Below are positions 55,493-64,000 of a stretch of 64,000 bases of DNA, one piece after another. This DNA is from Uloborus plumipes (Eukaryota > Arthropoda > Arachnida > Araneae > Uloboridae). A model generated the notes under the pieces. It saw nothing but the letters and a program-made list of their open reading frames with translations. It was not told where the DNA came from and ran no database searches. The stretch is taken from assembly GCA_038373865.1 (NCBI GenBank), contig JAXGGA010001699.1, positions 1-64,000 on the forward strand. The letters are read 5' to 3'. The position numbers and the translations under genes are program-made. How positions within the stretch are numbered: position 1 is the first letter of the stretch; each line of letters begins with the position of its first letter.

Positions 55493-55803
55493 TCTTGCGT
55501 TTCTTTGTCACGTAGAACGTGTTGGTCTCAGAATTCCTTCAGTCTATCTGAACGACAGTATGAGGTTAAAAACGAAATTTGTTTCAGCTAAAAAATTAAT
55601 TTAGCAGGTGTTAATAAAGCCTCTATATATTTTCGCTTAAACAAATTTGAAGTCTAAGATATTTACACGAAAACGCAATGCATCAAATTAGGGTAGTTCA
55701 ATATGATCCTACTGAAATTCTGGGGATAACTACCGCCGTTTCACTACAAGCGTTAACACCGGCGTTCTCTAAGGTTATTGGTATAATTTCAGCTACTGTA
55801 ATT

Positions 55804-56059
55804 GAATCGTTTATTTCGAAAAGGTAACATCTCTATTTTGATCTCCTCTGTCTCTTTAGAAAATTAAACAGCGCACGGTTATATTTTTGAATGTCATAAT
55901 CAATGGTTATTTGGTAAATTATTGCAGTAATTGTGTAATTAACTAAAGGCATTTTTTCATTGATTATGACATTCAAAAATATTACCGTGCGCTATTTAAT
56001 TTTCTAAAGAGACAGAGGAGATCAAAATAGAGATGTTACCTTTTCGAAATAAACGATTC
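55804..56059. mobile_element. 256-bp near-perfect hairpin MITE
   Basis: The arms (55804-55905 and 55958-56059, about 102 bp) are inverted copies differing at about two positions, with a 52-bp loop. They start GAATCGTTTATTTCGAAAAG. AATT stands on each side (55800-55803 and 56060-56063). The homologous point in unit B (about 56652) has the uninterrupted site. Confidence 0.88.
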
Positions 56060-56289
56060 AATTCAATTCGCTGCTTTTTTATTCAAAGTTGCAAATCGTC
56101 ACTTGATACGCGTTGATTTTGACATCCCACCAACTAAAAACTTTGATACTGGAAGAAATTCTTGCGTTTCTTTGTCACGTATAGAACGCGTTGGTTACAC
56201 CATATCATAAACTAAAATTCCTCCACTCTATCTGAGCTCCTGTTTATATGTCAAAAACGATTATTTGTTTCAGTTAAGAAGTGTGTGTT

Positions 56290-56535
56290 GTTGTCCTATG
56301 CCATCTAGGCTGACAATATAGGGTGCGCTGCTTTACGTTTTCAACTTTCACAGTACACACATGCCATAGCGACTTGTTTATAGGGCAGACAACCATTCAC
56401 AGCACAACAGGGACAAGGACAGGAAAAAGAAAGTACATCCATGCCCAAGTCGAGATTCGAACCCGGAGACTCCCAATCCGGGTCAGATATCTCTGGCTTC
56501 TAGACAAGGTGGCAGGCAGAACAATGTAACAAAAC
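56290..56535 (-). mobile_element. tRNA-derived SINE
   Basis: On the minus strand a head with GGGTTCGAATCTCG as B box is followed by GCATGGATGTACTTTC, the same body start as the SINE at 11481-11713, and a ~170-bp body. The A-box region (GCCACCTTGTCTAGAAGCC) is recognisable but degenerate. TSD is not resolved. Confidence 0.68.
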
Positions 56536-56757
56536 ATACAATTAGTACAATTCAATATGGCTGCACTAGTTGTTCTGGGCTTTATTTCCACTGTTACACT
56601 ACACTCGTTATCACCTTCTCTAAGGTTATTGGTGTAGTTTAAGCTACTGTAATTCAATTAGCGTCTTTAATTATTCAAAGCTGCAAATGAGCACTTGATA
56701 CATGTTGCTTTTAACATCACCCCAACTAAAAACTTTGATACTAGAAGAAATTGTTTC

Positions 56758-57108
56758 CTGCTTCCCAATTCAATAGCAACAGTGGGTAGACAGTAAAAGT
56801 AACTTTTATTAAAAATAGATACATAATAAAAAGTATCAATGTTCAAATACAAATATTTCCCTCAAAGTTAACAGTAACGTTTTCCAGCTTTTTTTATATA
56901 TATATTTTTTTAAGCAAGACTCTTATTACTCCAAACTAAATCGGCACTCATACACACTTCATTTTAACTACTTAAATTATCTTTAAAAATTTAGAAGCGT
57001 TTTAGGATTGCAATTAACTGAGGGCTCGCGTAACAATGAGCATGCCGGAAATTAAAAGGGTGTTGGTGAGAAAATTGAATATTTTCAGATAGCCAGTTCA
57101 TATAGTAG
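56758..57108. other. Non-coding stretch
   Basis: AT-rich with no supported feature. It ends with the hAT target TATAGTAG. Confidence 0.45.
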
Positions 57109-57404
57109 CAGGGCCATCTTTAACCTGTTAGAGGCCCTGGGAACATTAAAATGATAGGGCCCCTTGACCTTGACAGAGTAACATTTTTGTTAGAATAGAA
57201 AAAGAATGTACATAAATGAGGATCCATACTTTTTTTTCTTTACAGTCACATTAAATGACAATTTGAGTACATCACTTCAGTATGCCACTTCTTTTTGGTG
57301 TTGAGATAATAAGTTTATATCTGAAACTGGGGGGGGAGGGGGGCTCTATCAATTGTGGGGCCCTGGGTACGTGCACAGATTACCCATTGGGAAAGAGGGC
57401 CCTG
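57109..57404. mobile_element. 296-bp hAT MITE
   Basis: Ends CAGGGCCATCTTT and, reversed, CAGGGCCCTCTTT lie between perfect 8-bp copies TATAGTAG (57101-57108 and 57405-57412). Confidence 0.93.
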
Positions 57405-57684
57405 TATAGTAGGATAACCTCTCATCTGTTTCAAGGCTAGAGATAGCACTAGCAGTGTTTTGATTGTTCAACAAACAAAAGAAAAACAAGAAGTTCTGTC
57501 AAGAACTAAACGAGCCTACTTTCCCGTACATCGACATCCTCGCATCTGATCATTATTCTCTTGATTATCTGAGACTTAAAATTGTGTCAAACATACCTTT
57601 TTAGCAAAATATACCCCTTTCATCAGATGAAGTAGACACGTAAAAAGTAATTTACGAATAAATAAAGTTTTGTCGCACCTTTTA

Positions 57685-57730
57685 AAGAGTGTAACTGTTC
57701 CTCCGTAGAAAAAATCCTCATCGTTTTCAA

Positions 57731-57780
<50 letters not shown>

Positions 57781-59535
57781 GAATAAATAAAAGTACAAAG
57801 AGCATCAAAACACATTTTATCAAAGAAAGAAAAAAAAAGAAAAAAAAACTCGTCCGTTAATAAAATGTCTCGAATTTCACTTTTAATCTGTTGCCAGTTG
57901 TTAAATATAAATAAAGAATAAAATGTTCTCGTGAATGAAAAATTTTTGTTACAAAAAAAACATCGTCTGCCAAAAAAAAAAAATAAATAATAATAAATAA
58001 AATAAAACAAATTTATAAATAAACAAAAAATCGTCTGCACAGTCAGTAATTTTTTTTTTCTGAGCCTGCATTTCCGCCATGTTTGCGGAGTCGGAGTCGG
58101 AATCAGAGTCCTCATAGAAGATTACTCAGAAAAGTAATGTACATACATTATTTATCAAAACCATTTTCTTACAAAGTTAGTTTAAAGGAAATCCGACTTT
58201 AAGTTCAGGATCAACATTCAACTTAAATTCCCCGTAGACGCTAATGTTAATTTTTTTTTCTGAACGGTTCAATATTGAACGAAAAATGGTTCAAATCAAA
58301 AAGCGAAATATGGGAATGCATGGGAAAGCCTCTCCGAGATCTTTCAAACAAAAAAAAGTTTATTCCATTCGGATGGTTCACTCAAAAGTTATTAGGTGGG
58401 GAAAGGTTGCTTGAACGGTTCAATGTTGAACGAAAAAGTGTTCAAATTGAAAATTTTAATACGGTAATGAAGTATCCTTGCTGAGATCCTTCAAACAAAA
58501 AAAAGTTTTTTTAAATCGGACTGTTCACTCAAAAGATATTAGGGGTGACAGCTTGATTGAGCGGTTCAATGTTGAACGAAAAATTGTTCAAATCGAAAGG
58601 GTAGATACGGGAATGAAGTATCCTTGAAAAGATCTTTCGAACAAAAAAAAAGTTTGTTCAAATCGGATTGTTCACTCAAAAGTTAGCATCGCGGGACCAG
58701 TTGTTTGAACGGTTCAAAGCTGAACCAAAAATTGTCGAAATCAAAAAATCAAATATAGGAATGAGCTGCACTCGCTGAGATCTTTCGAACAAAAAAAAAT
58801 TTATTCCATTCGGACGGTTCACTCAAAAGTTATTAGGTGGAGAAGGGTTGCTTAAACGGTTCAATGTTGAACCAAAAGTGTTCAAATTGAAAATTTAAAT
58901 ACGGTAATAAAGTATCCTTGCCGAGATGCTTCAAACAATAAAAAGTTTGTTTAAATCGGACTGTTCATTCAAAAGTTATTAGGGGTGACAGCTTGATTGA
59001 GCGGTTCAATGTTGAACGAAAAATTGTTCAAATCGGAAATGTAAATACGGGAATGAAGTACCCTTGAAAAGTTCTTTCCAACAAAAAAAAGTTTGTTCAA
59101 ATCGGGCTGTTCATTAAAAAGGTAATATCGCGGGACCGGTTTTTTGAACGGCTCAAAGTTGAACCAAAAATTGTTCAAATCAAAAAATCAAATATGGGAA
59201 TGAGCTGTACTCGCCGAGATCTTTCCAACAAAAAAAAGTTTGTCCAAATCGGAATGTTCATTCAAAAGTTATTAGGGGGGGACAGACAGACCGACAGACC
59301 GACCGACCGACCGACCGACGCACAAATTCCCCATCTCAATACCCTACTTTCAAATTTTTAATTTTTCGATATTCATTTTACCTTTTTATTTTTTTAACTT
59401 GGCGATATTTTTTGGACTTGGCGATATTTTTTTAACTTGGCGATATTTTTTGGTCTTGGCGATATTTTTTAGATGCATTAAGCTACTTTTGATACTTTTT
59501 TCGTCTTTCTTTTATTTTTAACGGGAAAGTAGGCT
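57685..59535. repeat. Composite minisatellite-bearing repeat, copy 2 (uninterrupted, inverted)
   Basis: Reverse complement of copy 1 at 17.5-20.6 kb, without the 1.8-kb insertion. It has seven ~147-bp units (CGGTTCAATGTTGAACG-type words at 58264, 58417, 58562, 58710, 58857, 59003 and 59150) where copy 1 has four. An (AAT)n run is at 57727-57772, a (GACC)n run at 59287-59320, and four copies of CTTGGCGATATTTTTT at 59398-59472 where copy 1 has one. Tyr- or Lys-rich frames here are by-products of the simple repeats. Confidence 0.8.
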
Positions 59536-61004
59536 AAAAAGGAGCTTTAATTCAGTGGCATTTTCATGATATTTTCTGGCTTGTTTTAGTATCTGACGGA
59601 TTCTTTAAGTTTTTAATGTCTTAACTCAGTTGTTTGTAGGGTTATTTTTAACTTTAATGACACTTTTACTGTCTTATCTTCTTTAGTAAAACCTTCCGCG
59701 TATTTACGCATGCGTCAGGTCTTCTCTTATCTTACCAAAATAGGGGTTTTAGGTAAGATAACAATAAGGCGAAGAATAATAAGAAGCATTTTGAGTTGTC
59801 TCAAACTACGTGGAACGCTGCTAATTACAAATACATAGTTTAGTTTAATATGTCAAAAGGATATAGCAAATGCAAGTTTTAAACCGAAAACTTCAGAAAG
59901 TCATCACTCACAACCCATCACCCCTTTTTTAAGTGGAACTGCTCGCTAGTGCTAGGCGCGGTTTTCACAGACGGATTGATGGTCCATCGTTTTTCTTTTT
60001 AAAATTCACTGAAAGTACAAAGTAATGAATCTTATCTCCAAACACATAATTTTCGAGCAGCTTTGACCAAACATGGGGGCAATGAACAAAATGAAAAAAA
60101 AAAAAAAATGCGAAGAACAAAAATGCTACAAATGCATTATGCACTTATGATAAAAGTGTACTCTAACTTTTAAGTGTTCATGCGAGTATATAGTAGTTAT
60201 TTTTCAAATAAGTTAAAAGTCTATTTTTTTAAGATTTCCCAGATATGTAATGCCTACAATTTTTTTCTTTTTAAGACCCTTATAATAAATTGCTACTTCA
60301 GCTGATTATTCGAAATTATATACCTTTCTGAAATAGATATTCTTTTGTCGCACAGTTACTGAACCCCACAATGGCGAACGAAAACTAGTACTTTAAATTA
60401 GAATGTATTGCTTTACTTCCAGCCTTTGTGCTGTAAATCCATCTATTTTCACCTCATTGTCTGGTAAAGAAGGAAAACTATCATTATCTTAATAATGGCT
60501 GTGGTTAAAGGTTTAAAAAGCATTATAATGACTAAAATAGCTCAACATTTCTTTACTATTCTAGTAAGGGACAAATGAAAGACTTCGCTCCTATTAAATT
60601 CTTTCGTCTATATTTGACAAGAAAACTCAATGCAAAACCGAATTGAACCTCATTTAGGATATTTAATAATAGACTAAAGAGTTTTTGAGGGCAGTTAGGG
60701 CAGGGGCAGTTAGGATAACAGTTTTCTCTTTGAGGTTTTGAAACATATAATTATTTTATTACTGCTGAGTTATAAATACTATTTAAAAGCTCTTATACCT
60801 AGTCCATTGTTTCGGATGCTGTGATGGTTCTTCAATAAAATGGGAAGCATATTGTTTTTTCAGGAAGGAAGGAAATTGCATTTTGTTTGAAATGTTTAAT
60901 TGAACAATAGTGATTAGCCATCAATCTAATTTTCTTACCTTTTTTTTCCTTTTATGAGTTACAATTGAAAAGTATAAATGGATATGGGGCAATAAACGTA
61001 TAGT
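59536..61004. other. AT-rich non-coding stretch
   Basis: No gene or element end is recognised in about 1.5 kb. Confidence 0.45.
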
Positions 61005-61500
61005 AGTTCCTCTTTCAGATTGGTAGTCTGCCAACAGCTCCATCACCTTACCTCCTGCAGAGAGTCCATGCTGGACTAACCAGGACAGGGTGGCACATTT
61101 TCATTTCATTTCACACCTCCAGGGTCCCCGTACCTACCACAGCTTCGTGGTTTACCCGGGATAGGGCCCTGAAGAGCGCTCTGTTCTTAATTTTGAACCA
61201 GAACCTAGAGCGAAACCCTAGACCCAGCACCCCCAGAGGTATCGTTTCACTTGGGGGACTTTGTGACCACGACATTTTTAACGCCTCCCAGCCACCATTA
61301 ATCAAGACGGTGGATCTTTGATCGGCTGGGATCGAACCCGGGTCCCTCCGGACACGAGTCCGATGCCTTACCGATCGGGCCACCACGGCGGACAGGGTGG
61401 CACAGCGAGACAGCGACTGGAACAGCTCTGCAACACCACCATGCAGCACATGGTGGCTGGCGAATGGAGCACACACTCACATACACATGGCAACGCGCAC
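61005..61500 (-). mobile_element. Outer SINE, split by a second SINE
   Basis: Its 3' part on the minus strand (GACTACCAATCTGAAAGAGG at about 61010-61030) matches the SINE at 31060-31300, and GCCACCATGTGCTGCATGGT near 61440 matches that body too. The inner SINE at 61098-61389 interrupts it. A CA-rich run (about 61495-61532) follows the other side; the tRNA head is not clear. Confidence 0.6.
61098..61389 (-). mobile_element. Inner tRNA-derived SINE with 15-bp TSD
   Basis: The minus-strand head (GTGGTGGCCCGATCGGTAAG as A box, GGGTTCGATCCCAGCC as B box) is followed by a ~200-bp body and a TGAAATGAAATGAAAA tail. A perfect 15-bp duplication, GGACAGGGTGGCACA, stands at 61083-61097 and 61390-61404. 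The good Pol III boxes and perfect TSD indicate a young copy. Confidence 0.93.
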
Positions 61501-61532
61501 ACGTCCACACCCACCCACACACACACACACAT

Positions 61533-61858
61533 TTATCGTAATTCGTTTGCGAAAACCATAATTTGAATTCGAGATGTCAAATTTTTAATTATTCTTTTTC
61601 TTTCTTTTTAACATTCTTCCTTCGAAATCTCTGCAGCATGCTTATGTTCTGCGAAATTTAACTTTTAAACGCTGTAAAAGGGCAAGAAAAGAAATCTGAA
61701 ATCTTCAAAATTATCAAAGGATTATTTCTAAAATAGAAATTTAAAAATTCTCTCAACAGTATTCAGAGAGTGTCACATCTCCCTCCGGGGTTTGGAAGGC
61801 TTATTAAAGCAAACATATTACCAATACAGTGACATGTCGCGATCAATATTCGTCCGTG
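61533..61858. other. Non-coding stretch
   Basis: AT-rich spacer between the SINE pair and the piggyBac-like remnant; nothing recognised. Confidence 0.45.
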
Positions 61859-61944
61859 TTCTAACTCGCGAGAGCTCGCGAGGGGTCGAAAACCACCCCA
61901 ATGTGTTTTTCTTCATTTCTTTTCCTTTATTTTATTTTATTCAT

Positions 61945-62271
61945 TTATGTTTTTTCACTAACAGAGACTTCTACAATGATTAGTTTTTTATTTGAAAGGC
62001 ATAAAGAAAGTGTTTTATGAACTATTACGAAAATGCTCCAGCTCTCAAACACATCAGTAACTTTTTTTGCGTTTCCCTTTGGTGCAGGAAGAAAAATACT
62101 TATACTTCGAACTGGAGTACAAACATTAGCTCTAAATTTATTTCTTTGCCAAATAGTTTCTTTATCTCTTCCAATAAAGATGTCATCTGTATCAGGATTA
62201 TCAGAATTTTTGCTAAAAGAAAATTTATTTTCACTGTCGTAATCTCTAAAGTTTTCTTCATTGCTAAACAT
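61945..62271 (-). pseudogene. piggyBac-like transposase, N-terminal remnant
   Basis: The 108-residue frame begins in acidic sequence (NPDTDDIFIGRDKETIWQRN), then CTPVRSISIFLPAPKGNAKK, VTDVFESWSIFV and a stop. Acidic head, then 'GRDxxxIW', then 'P.GxAK' and 'ExWxxF' is the order at the start of piggyBac-type (PGBD) transposases just before the DDE domain. After ESWSIFV the similarity ends and the catalytic Asp residues are absent, so it is a truncated pseudogene. Confidence 0.65.
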
Positions 62272-62700
62272 TCATCGTCTGAAATGACACATATTCATCA
62301 CTTTCTTCATCGGCTACTAATTAGCTAAAATGCTTCATCCCTTGCTCATATGAAGTCGGCATCTTTTCTTTGTTATAAATAGTCCAAAAGCGATTGAAAA
62401 ATATGAATTTTTCTTGGACAGAACTACATAATCATTGTGAACGACACGCTTGTAAACTGAAAATCATGTCTAGAAGAAGGATTGCTGACAACTACTTCCT
62501 TTTCACAAAATGTTTCGAAATTCTTTGAATGGAACCGACTCCAAACACCTGTTCCGTCCTGAGAACTTTACTGATGTCAGTACTCGCGTGCGGTGGTAAA
62601 AGACTCCAATCGCAAGAACCCCCCTAGTTTACAAGAATTAAAAGGATTTAAGAAAATTCCAACCACACCTTCCTATCAATCAAGGACACAATGGCAGCTA

Positions 62701-63480
62701 CTGTAAAGGCCTTTAATTTCGCGGGCCGTAATTTTCGCGAAAATTAATATATCGGTGATTTCGCGGGCCGAAAATTTCGCGAATTTTGCATGTACAGAAC
62801 CGAAGTTGAAAAAGTCCAAAGTATGTCTTTCGCATAGAGCATTTTAAGATTTTTCCTTTTATCCGAAAATTTTCTCTCCCCACCTCCTCGCCTCGCTCTT
62901 CAAAGAACCCCATCTCACTCAGGACTTAACGGTAAATTGCGAATTCAAGCGTTTGCTAAAGAATGAGTTTATTGAGTGGTACTCTACTGAGCTTCAGTTT
63001 CTAGAGCAAAAAGAATCTGTGGACTTGAGAATATCGCAACTTAAACCGATTCACGCTTCTTGGCTTGTGCGCGTATTTAACGGTATTGAAGCCAAACATG
63101 ATATAATTTTGAATGGCTTCAAAGAAGCTGGTATAAATATTTTAGGTGAATGAGCTGTGTTCGATTAATTTTATTATTTTATACTCGAGAAATATAGTTG
63201 TATATATTATTCAAGAAATAGCCAATCAAGTATGAGCTGCCTTCTGTTACTTATATTCGAGAAATATAGTTGTATATTATTCAAGAAATAGTTTTGTCAA
63301 GAGGAGGCTTGTAACTGTGCAATAAATCATAAAATTTTGGGGTAAGTGAAACATTTCTGATTTTTTATTATTATTTGAGGCGGGGAAAAAAAAAATTCGC
63401 GAAGCCTAAATTTTCGCGATTACGAAGGGCTTGCGAAAATCGCGAAAATTAAGGCCTCGCGAATAAAAAGGCCTTTACAG
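62701..63480 (+). mobile_element. 780-bp pogo-like element with TA duplication
   Basis: Ends CTGTAAAGGCCTTTAATTTC and, reversed, CTGTAAAGGCCTTTTTATTC lie between TA at 62699-62700 and 63481-63482. The ends are rich in TTTCGCG words (for example AATTTCGCGGGCC). It retains a fragment of transposase, so it is an internal-deletion derivative. Confidence 0.88.
62857..63153 (+). pseudogene. pogo/Tigger-type transposase C-terminal fragment
   Basis: The frame reads PHLTQDLTVNCEFKRLLKNE, FIEWYSTELQFLEQ, then LRISQLKPIHASWLVRVFNG, KHDIILNGFKEAGI and a stop. This matches the end of pogo/Tigger-type DDE domains: 'PxLTxxLQPLDVxxxxxFK', later 'LKPLHAxWxxxxYN' and 'IxxGWxxAGI'. The QPLD block is changed to QDLT and the catalytic part upstream is gone. 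It shares no frame with the pogo-like MITEs elsewhere in the window. Confidence 0.75.
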
Positions 63481-63588
63481 TACCCAAAAGATGGTTTCCT
63501 TATCTGTCCATGAAATTCCAAGAAATGGAAACAAAAATGGCTGGGGTCGTTTTCGACCCCGCGCGAGCTCTCGCGTGTTTCTAACAAG

Positions 63589-64000
63589 TTGGAGCACCCC
63601 TCCATTCTATAAAAGACGCTCACCATTTCCTCAATAATGAGTCTCCTGGGTCATCAGAATGGACGAGGCTCCAGCGATAACAGAGTCTCTTTCTTCGGAG
63701 GCCACAAAGCTCTCCGGATCTAACTCTTTGAGACTTTTTAATGCTATTACATAAAAGATCGTGTGTTCGTGTTTTCTATGCCACGTAGCACACAGAAAAC
63801 ACCTGCTAAAGGGACTTACTAAAAGAAAAGTAAAATTCGGGGATTAGCAGATTCGGGGGACATAAAATCAGGGTTTACTGTATTACATCTAGGATTTGGA
63901 CCAACTGGCCACGTTTATTCAAACTGCAGATAATTTGTAACATAAAAAAGAAAAAAAAATCTTGCATGCAATTCTATTTTTCTTTAGTTGAGTAATGTAA
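63589..64000. other. Non-coding with one pogo-like end
   Basis: TAAAATCAGGGTTTACTG followed by TA at about 63862-63881 looks like the right end of a pogo-like element whose left end was not found in the window. Confidence 0.4.

Larger units (their letters stand above)
55493..56757. repeat. Diverged tandem duplication, each unit hit by a different insertion
   Basis: Unit A (55493-56157) and unit B (56158-56757) share TTCTTGCGTTTCTTTGTCAC, CTCTAAGGTTATTGGT, AGCTACTGTAATT and AACTAAAAACTTTGATACT in the same order. Unit A contains the hairpin element 55804-56059. Unit B contains a SINE (about 56290-56535). Each unit provides the other's empty site. Confidence 0.82.
61859..63588 (-). mobile_element. 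Decayed piggyBac-like element, interrupted by a pogo-like element
   Basis: Inverted arms (CGCGAGAGCTCGCGAGGGGT then CGAAAACCACCCC near 61866, against the inverted copy near 63543-63580) enclose an N-terminal piggyBac-type frame on the minus strand and the pogo-like element 62701-63480. TTAA targets are not preserved at either end, so the borders are approximate. The DDE catalytic domain is missing. Confidence 0.55.

Noticed and set aside
57576..58115. Tyr-rich 179-codon minus-strand frame
   Set aside because: It is a by-product of the (AAT)n microsatellite and A/T-rich repeat sequence.
61111..61566. Three frames of 76-121 codons on both strands
   Set aside because: They fall entirely within the nested SINEs and the adjacent CA repeat.
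62017..62328. Plus-strand frames opposite the piggyBac-like remnant
   Set aside because: The minus-strand frame has the recognisable transposase order; the plus frames are its shadow.

Overview
This is an AT-rich, repeat-dense animal nuclear window. The mix of Tc1-like, Penelope-like (PLE), hAT, pogo-like and piggyBac-like elements plus tRNA-headed SINEs points to an arthropod. A chelicerate, probably a spider, is my best guess from the general look of the SINEs and PLE; this is inference, not proven by any host marker. There is one convincing host gene. Nearly everything else is transposable elements (TEs), many nested so cleanly that insertion order and target-site duplications (TSDs) can be read directly.

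Layout. 0-4.5 kb: intergenic DNA, then a decayed PLE GIY-YIG fragment split by an intact Tc1-like transposon (2412-3629). 4.5-8.8 kb: a long exon (4497-8462, 1321 codons) of a secreted, Gln/Asn/Pro-rich, cysteine-poor protein. Its signal-peptide exon 1 was not found; poly(A) signals follow. 9-15.5 kb: two members of a non-autonomous DNA-transposon family with 4-bp TSDs and repeated internal motifs (9045-11011 and 14538-15161), a SINE and piggyBac-type MITEs. 17.5-20.6 kb: a composite minisatellite-bearing repeat interrupted by a 1.8-kb insertion; its uninterrupted paralogue lies inverted at 57.7-59.5 kb. 21.5-22.8 kb: an LTR-like segment and a 61-bp tandem array split by a hAT element. 23.8-26.6 kb: a 2.7-kb nested inverted repeat (foldback). 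26.7-41 kb: pogo-like MITEs, a foldback with 9-bp TSD nested in the end of a TA-flanked element (33655-35291), a hAT element, and a few weak candidate exons. 43.9-48 kb: piggyBac-type MITEs flanking a 2.8-kb head-to-head PLE (44536-47342) that carries a reverse transcriptase/GIY-YIG ORF on one arm, an RT-deleted copy on the other, and a hammerhead-ribozyme motif on each arm. 48.3-54.7 kb: more MITEs and a third member of the 4-bp-TSD family (48826-49943). 55.5-56.8 kb: a tandem duplication whose two units carry different insertions. 61-64 kb: a SINE inside a SINE, then a decayed piggyBac-like element interrupted by a pogo-like element.

The genes do not form a pathway. The observations most worth following are the repeat-motif family with 4-bp TSDs, the paired hammerhead motifs in the inverted PLE, and the large foldback. 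The ORF translations used were supplied; motif positions, terminal repeats and TSDs were read by eye, so boundaries may be off by a few bases where no TSD is cited.
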